NCBI RefSeq assembly: GCF_036321145.2
Contig: NC_086239.1
Location: 15,347,001-15,411,000 of the forward strand
Direction: 5' to 3'
DNA length: 64,000 nt
Source: Pelmatolapia mariae
Taxonomy: Eukaryota > Chordata > Actinopteri > Cichliformes > Cichlidae
The translations under genes were made by a program, and so were the position numbers. Below are positions 10,301 through 25,300 of the stretch, piece after piece. Every line of letters begins with the position of its first letter. The first letter of the stretch is position 1. A model generated the notes under the pieces. The model was not told the origin of the DNA. It worked only from the letters and a program-made list of their open reading frames with translations, and searched no databases.

Positions 10301-13300
10301 ATCTGGGCTTCAAGTTCTGGTTCAGTAATATAAAAAAGGGCCTTTTGGGCCATTTTGACACTCTAAAAAAATATAAATTTTGAAGTCCCACTGCTGATCT
10401 TCCTGTCTTAGAAGATGCACACGATTCCTATTTGTTGTTTTTATGTACTTTGTTGGATCACGGTGCTGAAGGTCACACGCTTCTTCTTTCATTGATACGT
10501 TCTGATTTGTCACGGCAGGTACAACATAGAGCCCAGTCTGTACAGTCCCTACTTGTCTCTTGGTTCCTGTATGGAGGGTTTGAACAATCTCTTCTCTCAG
10601 CTGTACGGCGTCTCCCTCATGTCTGAACAACCCAGAGCTGGAGAGGTCTGGAGCGAGGATGTCCGCAAACTGGTAACTCATTATTAGTGAGGAAAAAAGG
10701 TTCGCTTGTGTGGAATAGTCTGTGCCAAGCGCTAATCCACGGACCGTTTTTAAAGATCAAAGTTTCTGATGCTGTGTCTGTGTGCAGTTATTGGGTGATT
10801 ACATCACTGTGCGTGCATTTCTCCAGGCTGTGGTCCATGAGACGGAGGGATTACTGGGATACATCTACTGTGACTTTTTCCACCGGCAAGATAAACCTCA
10901 TCAGGTATGAGCACACACTCATCGACGTACTCGAGATTTTAAAGTATCTCTTCCTTCTTTGAAATGTAGTTAACCATTCCCAAACGAGTTTTGTAAAATG
11001 TGGATTAAAAACAGAAAACCCACATTTTATTCACACTAGAACATAGAAACCATATTTTAACATACATGTTTAAACTCAGACTATTTCATGAAAAAAGCAA
11101 CATTTCAAGTAAAGTTGGGACTGGGGCAGCGAAAGGCTGGAAAACTAAATGCTACTAAAGGGAAACAGCTGGAGGAACATTTTGCAACCAATTAGGTTAA
11201 TCGACAACAGGTCAGAGTTTCACAGAAGTAAAGATGAGCAGAGGTTCAGCAATCTGCAAAAAACTGTCTACAAATTATGGGAGAACATCAGAATAATGTT
11301 CAACATCAATGTCTCTTAATCGACATAATATCAAAACATTCAGAGAATTCTTTGTGCAGAAGGCTGAAATTCAATATTGGATGCTCTTAAAATGATACAT
11401 TTTCTCTGTGTAAAAATTTGATTTCTATTGTGAGTAAAATTTGTTCATGAGATTTGCCATTCTCTACATTCTGTTTGTTTTTTCACATTTTTAAAAGTGT
11501 CCCAACTTTTTTTGAGTTTGTATTTAATTAGGTTTTGGTAACTTCATTAGTATATATCAGCATTATTTTCTATAGTAGCACTTTAGCCTCACTCCTCATT
11601 TTCCTCCCAGGACTGTCACTTCACCATCCGCGGTGGGCGCCAGTGCCAGGAAACGGGTCAGTACCAGTTGCCAGTCGTGGTGCTGATGCTGAGTCTGCCT
11701 CACCCTACCAAGGGCGCCCCCACCTTGCTCACTCCCGGCATGATGGAGAACCTCTTCCACGAGATGGGCCACGCTATGCACTCCATGCTGGGACGCACTC
11801 GCTACCAGCACGTAACAGGTGCGGAGTGACCCTTACAATGAGTAGGGCTCTTCAGTGGATCCTGGTTTGCTGAGGATTTAGAGAAGTAATAATATTGGAA
11901 CATTATGGCTTTGCATTTCCAAATGTCGCAAGGTAGAATTACATAGATTGATACAGAGCTGTAGGCAGGGGTTATACATTACACTGTGGTGAATTGAACA
12001 AGGAAAGTAAGCCCCGAGGAGAGGGTAGACTATAGCACGCTGCTAACGCTGTCATTTGATATGGCTTGGTTTGCAGATACCTTCAGTAGTAATTTAAGAT
12101 CCAAAAGTCTTTATTTGAGCCTGACAGCAGTATCTATTAACTGCACTGGAGGTTGTTTCTTTAGTAGGCACAATGTTTAGACATTTTGGTTAAGTTTATG
12201 TTGTGTAAATCTCACGACAGTTGCTCTTTTTCACCTCTGTTCTACACATCTATTCCTGACATATGTGCTTTTGCTTACTTATTGATATTGCTGAGTGTCA
12301 CAAGATCACAAGGACTTGTATTGATTCTGACTTTTGGTTGGGGCTGTAAAGACTTTGGTTTCTCATTCTGGCTCACTTAAGCACCAAAGCACTTAAGCAG
12401 CCAAGAATAAAGTCACCCATATCCTGCTTTGTTTTAAAGTCTCTCATGCCTTCTCTAGGAACCAGATGTGCAACTGATTTTGCTGAAGTCCCCTCCATCC
12501 TCATGGAATACTTTGCCACCGACTACCGAGTCATCAGCCAGTTTGCACGACACTATGAAACTGGACAGGTAAACCTTAAACACTCAAAATGATTTAAACT
12601 GAGGACAGATTTGAATCGATAAAGCACAGAAATATGTTCTGATGAAGTATTACAGTCATGGCATTGCCATTAAAATTTACAGGATGAAGGCTTCGGATGA
12701 AAATTCTGTTCACTTGTAGCTTTAATTTGTTTTATCGTCTCTTTAGCCGCTACCCGAGAGTATGGTGGCTCGCTTGTGTGAGTCCAAAAAGGTGTGTGGA
12801 GCTGCAGACACCCAGTTGCAGGTAAGATTAATGTCTTTGCATGTACGTTGTCACAGAGCACCCAACGGCAGGAACCATCCATAACACATGTCAGCTAATT
12901 TATGATGCTTGTGTGGGACTATTTTAGTGTTACGCCCACCCCTAAGAAAAAAAAAAAAAACAACTGAAAATCTCACACAAACACCCGGGGTGCAAAAGTC
13001 ATAAAAAACATAAAAAAAAACCTGAGGAGCTGATGTTGTGATAAAGAACAGTCCTTCTCCTCTGTTCATAAACAGCATCTGGTGGCTATGAAAGGTTTTG
13101 TTTTGTTTTTATCTTTTTGATTGGTTCCCATTCTGTTATAGCCTTTATCCCCTTTTTTCTATTAGGAAAGCTCTTGTTTTTGTGCTCCTGGCTTATCTGT
13201 TTTTCTTTACAAAGCTAAAACTGATTCAAACAACACAACCACAAAACATGTTAAAAGTTTAATGGGCATTCATGTCAAATGGTGTAACATTAGTCACCGT

Positions 13301-16300
13301 TTTACTCTATTTCTGCAGTTTAAGAGTTCGCACATTGGTGATTGTTTTTGCTTTTTTTCTTGCTGTGTAGATTTTCTATGCAGTCTTGGACCAGATCTAC
13401 CACAGCAAACCACAGAACCGCTCTACCACAGAAATCCTGAAGGACATGCAGCAGAAATTCTACGGCTTGCCTTGCACGCCCAACACGGTACATCCCCCCC
13501 TTTAACTTTCTGCTCACTTTTCCCTTTCTTATTCGCTGTCCTTCCTCTTTCTCTCACTGGTTTTATATCTTTCACCCAGGCACAGCAGTGTTTAAAGGAT
13601 TAAAGCTGTTTTTTGAAGGACTGCTAAAATAACAAAGCAGGGGGATACTTTAAATGAACCCTCCCAGGGGGAAATATTTGAGCCTCTTCCTCCCTCCTCT
13701 TTAATGAAAAAAGTGCTTTATTCCCCCACTTTAGCAGCTGTGGGCTGAGGAGGATGAGGCCAGGAGACAGAAGGGAATCAAAAACACAGTCATAATTTAG
13801 CCAGAAATGGCCTTCATACAGCATTTACTCAGGGCTGTAATTATGTGGGGTTGCCATCAGGAATAAAGATTACAGGACTGCTGTATATTCTGCCCGGACG
13901 ACCGTGTCCCAGCCAGCGTTTCTCCTCACAGGAGTCCTCCCACTCCTCTGTACGTGCCTCGCTTTGTAGCTCCCTCTCCGGAGATTGCGGTTTATGTTAT
14001 ATAGTTTCCCACTGTCGCAGTCATTTCTCTTCAAGCTTTCAAGCCATATGGGAAGCTCTAACAGGCACTTTGCCTCCGTGTGCACAGCCACAACCACAAG
14101 CGAGATCGCTTTCCTCATTTGAACTGAGGGCGATTGCAGTGCTTAAACGTCGAGTATTAGATCACGATTGGATCGGAGCAAGTGAAAACAGATTTGTTTA
14201 GATCCTTAAAATGTTCTTTTTTGTGTGGTTTACCCTCTGAATCCATCCCTGTCTGACTGCCTTCATGGAAACGCAGCTCAGGAAAAAGTTTCCGCAGTAA
14301 AGAGAAGTTTGGAGTGGCTAATGGGTTACGGAGAGCCACAGATTATAAACATTAGGGTGATGCTGACATGTGTATAGTTTATAGAGGAGGGCTATCAGTT
14401 CCCGCTGTGTACAGAGTGAGAGGATCAGCTGCGAGTAACACAGACCACATGCTCACTCTTGAGCTGAAGATAATATTTGGGAATAAGAGGCAGAAAGCGA
14501 GGTGTCCTGCTCGCTTTTGTTGACATTTCTCTGACTGCCAATCCGTGCCTTTAACACTTGCATGCCTGTCCCTTTTATTTCCCCAAAGGATGAGTCGATG
14601 TGTATGCGACGGCTCACGTTCTTCTCACAAGTCGAGTTTGGAAAGACCTAAAAATGTCTTTTAACTGACACTGAAGAGGAGCAGAGTAAAAAGCAAGGGC
14701 TTACTCAGTTTCCTTTTGTATGTGAGGATCAAAAGGATATCTTGCTGACATGTGACCCGCTCGCACTCTCTCAGAAAAGCTGACGATAATTATTTGATGT
14801 GAGACGAAGGGATTGAAAACAAAGAGAAGCTTGGAAGCCTGATAATCAAGGCACTTTGTGATGAGTGCTTAAAGCATCCTGTCAGATGCTGCGACATCTT
14901 ACCAAACAGTTTTTCAGTAGCAGCCTATTTATTACCAAAACATCAGCAGTCAGGAAGCACAGAGGAATCAAAGAGCCTCCGAATTAAAACAAATCAAAGC
15001 AGGCTTTTCGTAATTTTCTGGATGTGTTATCGCATTTGTTAGTGCGGCCTACATTTTCTATTTCATAGCACTTGAAAGAGCTGATCCGAGCTCCTGTATT
15101 TGTGTTCCTGCTTCTCTAACCCACACTTTCCTGAGCCGTGACTCCTCTCAGGAGTGCTATCGACTCTTATTAAAGTCACTACATCCCTGAGGAGTCTTGT
15201 CAAGTCAACACTGGAGTGTTTTTCATGCTGTTGAGCAACTGCGCTTAGGTCAGCAGACACAGCTCCTTCCAAAAAGCAGCTGTTTTAGAGCTTACAACCT
15301 ACAGTGCTCTTTGTCTTATTTTTTTAAATTTATATCCCTTTATTATTCAAATTTATGAAAAAAAGATTAACCTTTTTATGTTAAGGGTGATGTATAGCAT
15401 CAGTAGGTTTTTTTAAAATATTTTTTCACAAACGTGAGTTTAATAGATGTTTCCCAGCATAAAGAATTTAAGATTTTTTTTATCCACACTAATGCATTAT
15501 TTGGCTTTTTGCTGGCGAACATGTACCTTGATGTCAGACGATCCTTTGGAAGCTTCTTGGGCACCAGTCTGCAAGCACATCCCTCAGTTTCATGATTATT
15601 TCACTTTAATTGGAGTTCAAATCTTTAACGTGTATGAAGTCTGCTTCCCCCCCATGTGGATGTGCAAGGAGGCGTCTGCAGTCTGTTATGTTTTGTTAAC
15701 TACAGCAGCTGCTGCCTTTTCTAGCTGAATGTTTGAGTGTTTGCCAGCTGAATTTCCCAGTGTCGCCGTTTTCAGAGATCATAAAAGAGCTCGTCTTTAT
15801 AGATATGGAGAAGCTCCCCCTCAGGCAACAACACGGGAGAAAAGGAGCGAGCGGGGCTTTCTAGCTGTTAGGAATTTCCATGTTTTGTCCGTTTTATAAA
15901 AGGACCTGACAGGATGTGATTTAATGTTTGTCAAAGATGTTTGTTCAAGGAAACTTGTATTCATTTCACCAGTTTAATATCATCAGTGAAGACGACGTAG
16001 GCAGCTCAAAAGATTGAGAATGTGTGGCATATTTATGAGTCTGCTTTCTGTTAATATCTACTGACGTGTTGTTTTCACCTCGTCGGTCTGTAGTCAGGGT
16101 GTAGTCATTGCAAAATCTGGTCCTGAGTCACTGACTGAAGCAGGCGTTACCACAAACGCCTCTGAAGTACTTTGGCAGGTGTTTATGTGTCTGACTGTCT
16201 GGATGTTTCAGAGCAGGTTGTGTCAGCATGAAGGGCTGGATATTAAAGGGGGAAGTAATGAGATTAGAAATATGAGCTGAACTGAGTGCAGGTACTTATG

Positions 16301-19300
16301 TAAAATTAGATTATAGCTAGGTTGTCCAAGATTGCTCGATTACACCTTGGTTACTTATTTCAAATATGACTGTTTTAAAGACATCAAACTGTTTGGTGTT
16401 TGGCCTTTTATCACCTCAGTGTTATACAGGAACCCTTTAAAATTTCTCTCTCTACGAGACAAACAGATGATTTTTCTGTCGGCGATAGACAGCAGTACCT
16501 TGTGAATGATTTGTTCTACCGTGACATACCGAATATCTGCGTAAAGCTCGTCTTCTCTTCTTACCAAAACAGTTTACATTTCGTCTCTTATTTTAGCACT
16601 AACGGTGACGGAGGAGTTATGGTCATTTAAAGAGCACTTGTGAGATGTGCACGCTGCCAGGCCGTAGGGTAATGGTAAAAAAAACCTCACTCTATCCTTT
16701 TATTTTACCCATTTTTATTTTTTTTAGTGTAAGGTGCCGAATCTTCATGATTTGGTTTTTGAATACAAATGATTTATTCATTTTTAAATTTGATGGAGTG
16801 TGTGAATAACTACAAAAAATCTGCTGTTTTTATTCATTAGCAGATTTTAAAGTTGCATTTTTTTAAAGTAATCTGTCAGGCGCAACAGCGTGTCACCTTG
16901 GATACGGTGACACGCGACTGATGCTGTTAGGAAAGTTGCAGCCGTGTGGGTTTAACCTAGCATTAGCTTTGTCAGGATTGGCTTTGCTGTCTTTAAAGTG
17001 ATAAAGTTGTTTATTTTTCTTGTTTCTTTTTTTTCTTCTTAAGGCATGGCAGCTGAGATTCAGCCACCTGATTGGGTACGGGGCCAAGTACTACTCCTAC
17101 CTCATGTCACGGGCGGTGGCCTCGATGGTGTGGAAACAATGCTTCATAGAGGATCCTTTAAACAGGTGAGACCAAAGCTTAACATACTGTTAAATTAAAT
17201 ATATATATGAGCTGAATTATAGGGAAAACTGTCTTATAAGGCCATAATCTCAAAGGAATGTAGTGTTGAACTTTACCATCAGAGCTTTCGCTGAGTTAAA
17301 GATGTTTTTAATAGAGGGAACTGAATAAAGGAATTATTTTTGTAGGGAGGCAGATATTTAACTGGACACATGGTTCATTATTTATAAGGGCAATAAATAC
17401 TAAATTGGCTGGAATGAGGAGTCCTCCTAACAATGACTAAATTACCCTGAAATTGAAGTACAGGTGGTGAAGAGTTGCAGAAACATAGTTCATATCATCT
17501 GTATCAAAGCCCTGGCTTTAATGTGAATGTGGCATCTGCTGTGATCACGGACAACCCTGATGTGGATGCTGTGGTCTCCCAGCATCCACATTACCAGATC
17601 CTCTTCTATCTAAAGCATTTGCCCCTGGACAAGCAATAAGGTTCTGTTGTGGAAAACCAACCCTTAATCGTATCAGCATCGCGTTGAGCCCTGCAGCAGT
17701 TTCACTTCTTTTTGTTTCCCTTTCTGTCGGTCTGTCCCCCTGGCCTCCTTTACCTCGTCTCGGTAACACCTGCAGTTGTCAGATCTCTGTTGTTTTTATC
17801 ACCTGTCTGTTGTTTACAGACAGCTTAGCAGACTTGGCCCTGGGCTCCCAGTGGCAGCAGCAGTGATGGAGGGGTTGACAGGTGAATACAGGTGTCTGTA
17901 ACCTTATCTCTTTCTCTTTCCTGCCTGTCTTCCCTCTTGGTTTCTTTCTTAGGGAAATGGGTGAGCGGTATCGACGGGAGATGTTGGCCCACGGAGGAGC
18001 TAAGGAGCCCATGCTTATGGTGGAGGGTAGGTTCAATCTTTTTGCCACAAATACTGATAGAATATCATGTTTGCCCACAAACAACTGTAAAGCGCCGTTC
18101 TGTGCCAACAGTTTGAGGTTTCGCCACAGTTCATCTCCAGGTTTCCTCCCAGATTATGGAGTTGTCAGTCCATTGGCGTCTTGCCCCATGAATTTTTTAA
18201 AAAAAAAAGGGTGTGTCTAATTACTGCAGGTTGTGCCACAAAATTTGTTTTGACTTGCTGGACAGCCCAGAGTGTGACTCCTGCTTGGATTTGTTGTTTT
18301 TCTTTTCTCATATGAAGCAGAAAAGGCGTCCTCACTTAAAAGAAAGATGGAAGCTGCTGATTCAGCTGCTGTTGTTTCAGGTGGTCGCAGCTGCCACTGT
18401 TATGGTTTGTCCCACTCTGCGCTTTAGATTCCACCGTGGTACATGTTTACTAGTTTAACACGCCTCCCAAGGTCTCTTATCTTTGTTTACAGGAGCTTTG
18501 TCAGCCCAAAGACAAAGCCTGTCCTGCTCTCGGCGAGCTCACTCTGCGGCGGCTACACAGTGCCCCTTGCTAGTCCAGCCCTTATTTGATCTACTTTTAA
18601 AGGTTAACTAAAGAAGATAATTAAAAAGATAACGATATGGCTCGTAGTGCTTTTTGTGTACACAGGCGATCATGAAGGAGGGAAAGACGAAATGTTTGAT
18701 TATAGGTTTGAGTGCTTAACGCTGCTGACTCTGCAGGGCTGAAAACACAGACCGGACTTTTGTGTTTCAGATCAAACAAACTAAAATATTCCAGTAACTA
18801 TTCAATAGATGCATCGTTCTCAGTAAATCCTCAGGATTTCTGTGACTCAATTTTCGTGTTGTAACACCATGACATTCACATTCCTTTTGTTTGATTATTG
18901 GCACCAAATGGATCAATTTATGACGAATGTGTCACAGTAAACGTAATAATTTTGGTGATCTGGTTACTTTTATCCAATCCCCATATAAGGTCAAATGTCA
19001 GCAGCCTCTCACAGTTGTACATGGGACTCCTGTTACGTTGCGAGTGCACCAACTAAACTGGCAGTGTCTTTGCTTAAGGTGTTTAGTGCTGATATATCCG
19101 TATGGATCTGGTTGTGTGATGAAATTGCAGCAGCGCATTACGTGACCAACGCAGCATTAACAGGAATGGCTACTCAACCGTTGGGTCTCCAGCTATCTGT
19201 GTCCCTTTTTACAACGTACAGTAAGGCCTTACCAAGCTGCATTTATGGGTGAAACCCACAGACACTCATATTCTGATTAGTGCCAAGTAACGTGTTAATA

Positions 19301-22300
19301 AAACTAGAATTTCACTCACCAAAACTGAAGCACACACTTGTGGGATGGTGTGTACCACAGAGCAAGCCATTATATTAGTCAGATAACCTATTAAAATGAT
19401 CCCAACGGCACCAGTAGCACACACATACAGCAGAGAGGTCCTTTATAAGTGAATGAGGCTAGCAGACAGGACCTCTCAATCAGCGCGGTCACGCCCCTAA
19501 CTTATTCAAGCAAATATTTAAAATTAAAAAAATCATCCCACTCGGAATTGCTATGGAAATTATCCATAGAGGCAAAAATATTTTTATACCAGTCTTTAAA
19601 TATGCTTTTCAAGACTGGTGAAATAAGTTTAATTTAATACGGGAGTCTGTGGGAAAGAGCCTACGTTTGGATGCTGCCTCAAGTGGCACCTAGAGGAACT
19701 GCAGTTTTCGCCATTGTTGCATTGACTTCATTTTTAATCTCAGGAGGTTACTCCTTGGAACATAAATGTCTTTGAGAGTATAGCCGGACACAAGGCAAGC
19801 TAAGTATATGCTTTATTAATTTATTAATTAACAATTATTAAGGAATAAAAATGCATGAAAGGGTTTAGTTTCACCACCCTACACTTTACTGTCTTTTTAG
19901 TGCTGATTAGCCGTTGTTAGCATGCTAATCCCAATTCGAGATGGCTAATGATTAGCATGTTAGCACTCGTTTTTATTTTAAATATGCTGATATTTGAGAT
20001 ATTTGAGGTATAAAAATTAGTGACAAGCTGGGCTGCAAACTCATCAAACTGCAGTTGTAGTAGAAACGATCCTTGCTTACGAGTGGAACTGGGCCTATGT
20101 GATGATGTCCAGGAGCAGTTTCCTTTTATTACTTGAAGTAATCAAACAGAAGTCACATTTTTGAGTGTATGAAATTTCCCCCATATCAGAAAAAAAGATG
20201 TGTAATGCACTTTCAAGGAGTTTGGGTAGTTGAGCTTCATCAATGCTTCATCAGGGAAGAAAGCTTTCACATTAAAGCACAAACAGAGAGTGTTGGAAGA
20301 GGGTGGACTTGAACTGCAAATCAAACGCATGCTTTCTGCTGTTGCCCTCATCCTTTCTTTCCTTCTACACCCCCTCCTCCAGCAGTTGCTGTGGCCTGTC
20401 TGGACAGGACAAAAGTGGAGAAGGTGAGAAGAGAGAGACACAGATAGAAGATAGTGATATCGGGTAACGTTTAGGAGCATACTGTAAATCTCTCCCTCAG
20501 GGTCACCCCCTCCCTCCTCCACTGGATTGTTCCTGTGACAGCTCCAAACAGGGCTGCACCCACACTCTGAAATTAAAACCACCATTGGATCAGAGCCTCG
20601 CTGTAAGATCTGTTGTCCAATTAACTGTTGCTTAACTGACGATATTTGCTTTTATGGTTTTCTTTGTAGCAAATGCTACTCTAATTATAGTCCAAAGCCC
20701 TGCGTGCAGCAGAGTTTTAATGGTGGTTTTTATCGCTCTGGCTGCAAGTCACGGGAGAAGGAAGGCTCTAAAAAATATCTGCTCTGGGAATAATGATTAA
20801 CCCAACGATTGCATTGTCTGACAGAAGATGCAGATCAAATGAAAGAGCCTTGGGATGGCTAGATGGTAGATCCACTCTCACATTTTTTGGCGGCCTGTCC
20901 ATTGTGTGCACCTGCATTTATAATAATATTATAATAATAATTTTTTCCATGTCTGCAGAAATGCTTCAGCTAAAGCAGAAACTCTCTGCAGTTTAAAGAA
21001 CCCTCATTGAACCACCTCACCATTTTGATGAAAAACTACAAAACACCGGCGCATGTGCTGAAATATTTAAGTTTCCACAGTATTGCTGAAGGGTTGATGG
21101 GTTCATAGCCGACATCCTGAAATCTTATTGAGGAATGGAAAATTGATTTGAAGTGAATTAGAAGGGCTCTTTTTATGTCCTTAGCGGGGATTAGGCCAGC
21201 AGAGACCAGAACACTAGAGGAAGGAGACAGAATCCAGATCCAACCCATTACACATAATCCTTTCAAACAAAGAGCCTTGTAAATGGAGGTGTGTATCATT
21301 TCCCTGCTTATCCCCCTTAGGTGAGGTGGTAGAAGGGGCATAAGGGCACACGGGGAACCGGAGCAGACCTGGAAAGGCCAATCAGAGGCCAGTCTTTATC
21401 TGGATGCCTCCCTGCCTGCTCCTGGATGTTTCCCAGGAAAAGATGGTGTTGAAATGTAAACCCAGGTATTAAATTCATTGCGGCAGCATCACTGCAGTGA
21501 GAGAGAGAGAGTGAAAGCCGATCGACTGGCTAAACTGAACCTCGGGTCCTCCTACAGAGAGGGCTTTCATGGCCCAGGCTGTTCCCATAGTCTCAAACAC
21601 TGAGCACAGAAAATGGATCTACTCGGGCTCTGTAGCAGGGACTCGGGACTTCGTTCGTTCTTTGTCCGGGGGAAGCGTGACTGAATAGTTCTTATGACTG
21701 CTTGTACAGTCAGTAATAAACCCCGAGGCGGGGTGCTTTGTACAATCCCACAGCACTTGTGAGACAGTGATGCATAGTTCTGTCTGAAGTCGAGGAGAGG
21801 ATTGGATAAACCTCATAGTCCAGATGTTAAGCTGCAAAAAGCATAATTTACAGCCCGTACTTGAGTCAGACTCAATGTTTGATCAGGTAAATGTTTAACT
21901 CGGGGGCTTTCCAAAATTGTCCTGAATTCTTACTTTGTCTTTGTCAGATGGGATGTGATTGATGGCTAACTGAAGTGCAAGTTCAAGAAAATTAAATTTT
22001 GTTTTTGCGCAGCAAGGGTGGACAATAGATTTTGTTTGGAGCACATTTCATGACAAACCATAAAGTGCAGGAAGAGCCTGTGCTGAGAGTAATTTACTTT
22101 GCTTTTCATCACATCTGTCTGCTTTTTGGCTTTTTATTTTCTCTGCCCGACCCTCCTTGGGGGGCCCTGACCCGCAGATATACGAGTTACCGAAGTTATT
22201 ACGATTCACCCTGAGCGGGGACATAAATATGTTCAATAAATTTTATAGTAATCCATCCAAAAGCTGCAAAATAAATCGCATGGGAGCCATGAGCATCTGT

Positions 22301-25300
22301 ATTATCCATCAAACATTTATTTAAATACTACACAGTAGAAGTGACCTGCAGCAGGTCACAGGATTCATGCTCAGAGGACCAGAAATGGCAGCGTGTCATG
22401 GCCATCCAAACAATAGCGGCTGAGGTATTTCAGTTTGGACTAAAGTGGTGGACCCACCGCAGACCTGTCTGTCTGCATAAACACTTAAAAAAAACTTTTA
22501 GAATGACTCGATGCATTAAGCTGAATAAATCTGTTTGATGCAATTTTTAACGTAGGTGTTGCTTTGGAAAGTTTATGAAGAGGTTGATGTGTTGATGTTC
22601 CTTTTAATTTTTTTTTTTGTGTGTGTGTGCTTACTCAACAAAGAGCCTCCCAGCGCAGTGTTTGTCATCACCCTTGTCTTGCTTGCTTTCTGGGCCTGTC
22701 TTAAGTGCGGTTTGTAGAAAAAGCTTCCTGAACTTCAAAGCTGTAATTACAGAGGCGGCGAGCCCCCGGGCCTGCCTGCAGGTCTGACAGACGTAGCTAC
22801 TTTTTACACCGTGACACGTTTGGAATAGTTATGAGAATCGGCTACTGAAGCAGCAAGTACCTTAAGATTTGTGAAAACGGTGTCAAACACTTACGGGGGA
22901 ATACGAGGCCGCAGAGGAGACGAGGCTAGTTATCGCACGCTCCAGTTTGTGCACATTTCCTACGTGACACTGTGGCACAGTGCTGCCTCGGGGTTGCAAC
23001 TGGGTGTAATTGGCCTTCAAAAGAAGCCTATTAAATTGTGAAGTACCAAAAATACAAGCTATAACAAGGAGTTAAGATCAGTATGTTCTTATGAAAAAGT
23101 TTCAGCTTTTTCAGAAATGTTGAGGTATCTGTTGTGTTCTGTGAGGGAACCACGAATGCCATTCATGGCCTGTTTGAAGGGGACAAATTAAATATGTGTT
23201 ATTTGCAAGAATAAATAAATAAGATGAGACACTATTTTTTTTCATTTATTTATTTTTTTTGCTTTATCAAATCATGGAGGTCATCAGACAGACTTTATCC
23301 ATGCCATCCAAACTTCTGTTATTCATTTATTTATTTGTTTTTAGTCAGCATCCCAGATCTTTGATAAATTCATCCAGCAGTAGCTGCAGGCTGGACTGCA
23401 ATTTTAGAGCACTTGTACTAAATTCATGTCCCCTGAGCTGTCATTACCCAGACTCAGAGCTGCCAGCCAGCCACAGTGGCCTTCGTTGGACTGATACCCA
23501 TCGCCCACCACCCTTTGAGTAAATAAACAAGCTTTTCTTTGCAGGCTATCTATTTACTGATGTGAAATGTAAAGCCCAGTGTAATTTAAAGATTTTACCA
23601 TGAGACTGGACCCACGTTTAATTGTGGAAAGACGTCAGGACATATCTTTATACCTGAGGATGTCGTTTCAGGGAGCTGAAAAGATTTTGCCCTTTAAAGT
23701 TTTTATGGTTTTTTTGGGGGGGCATTTTGTGCTGATAGCTGGTGACATAAGCGGAAAAACCAGGGGCTATTGTACGCCAGCAATTTGCAGTGTTTTCCAT
23801 CTCCCTGAGAACCACTCTGTCCTGTTTAAAGAAAACAATTGTCACAAACAACAGGAGGCAGTGGAAGTTGCGCTAAAGAAGAGGGTCTTCAAATGTTTTT
23901 ACATCAGCTGGATAAATTGGGTGGGGTGGAGGAGGGGGACTTTTGATGTACCCTTGAGCAAGGTAGTCAGTGGCCAGCTGGTCCATTGAGGCTCCATTTT
24001 ATTTGTCTTTTAACATCCCAAAACTCCGTTGGCCAAGTTGGCTAACGATGCAAGCCCTGAGATGACTGTAATGATTAGAAGCCCCGCTCTTCAATAGCTG
24101 TGTCAGTGCCATTATGAATGGAAATGGAAACTCTTAAATACGAGATGACTCACACTGCAAAGGCTCTGTCCTCGGGCTGCACCAACAATGGGCACAAAGC
24201 ACAGCCTATGTTTAGTTTGGCTCTGGTTTTTCCTCGGTGCTAAGCCAAGAGTAAGTGTACAGTTCTCCCCACCGTTAGTGACGCAGAGCCACTCACACCG
24301 TGTCTGTGCCTCTGCGCTGCTGTCGTCGTGAGCCATGGGTACCTGGATGGCCTGTTTGAATGGATCTGTAGATCTCAGCTGTCTAGATTTGTTAAAGTGG
24401 TTTCGAACAAACCGCAAAAAATCAACTAGAGTTGCAGCGATTGAGTATTTTTTAATGTCAAAAACTATATTAAGAAACACGACATTAATAGTAATAATGT
24501 CAGTAATAGTTCAGGCAAACCTTGGTGGTTTCAGCTTTTCTTTCTTATATATCGCACTAAAATGAGTATTACTGGCTTTTGAGCTGTCTGTTGAACAAAA
24601 GAGCATGCTGCCGCCATCACCAGAGGCTCTGAGAAACTGTAAATCTTCAATCATACTCAGTTTTCTTATCCCTATTAATTCAAGTGCAATCCTCGCTGCT
24701 GTAGTTCATCTACAGTGAGTGCAGGCTGTCAGTCTGCTGTTTACCTCAGCTGTAAATATGACTGCAGTCTCAATATGCCGGGTGTCAATTTGTGTTTGTT
24801 TACTTTTTACAAACCTATTGTTTTATATTTGTTGCGATTTCTGCTGCCCTCTCGACCAGATCACTCTTAAAAATGTGATCTGGTCTATTAATCAGATTGA
24901 AAGTGATTTTTTATTTATTTATTTATTTTTTTTTTAGGACATTTGAGCCCATCAGTATCTTCCATAGCGTTAGCTTTTAGCCAGCTGCTGCTGCTGTCTT
25001 CCATCAATCAGCACCTGCTGTAATGTATTTTTAATGGATTAGTTTTATGTTTATGAGAACCCATCTGTTTGTTGGAAGACATAATTGCACACTGAGTACA
25101 ATATTCAGTTTTTCTATTACATAACCTCCAAAATTACCGACTGTACCTTTTAACTACCCGGTGCTTCCATTCACTTAAACAGATTCAGTGAAAATCATGA
25201 GCTGAGTAAAAAAAATTATTCAGTTGACATTTTGATACTTGGAGCCATAAATTGAGAAAAGATCTGATATGTTCTAAACAACATCAAGCCTGTGAGCTTC

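Noticed and set aside
13845..14201. 118-codon plus-strand frame in MIPEP intron 16
   Set aside because: There is no recognisable homology, no coding bias I can see and no flanking splice logic; it is within chance expectation for a 3.6-kb intron.
20142..20585. 147-codon minus-strand frame in MIPEP intron 18
   Set aside because: It has no homology I recognise and no start context or polyadenylation signal nearby. It is probably chance.
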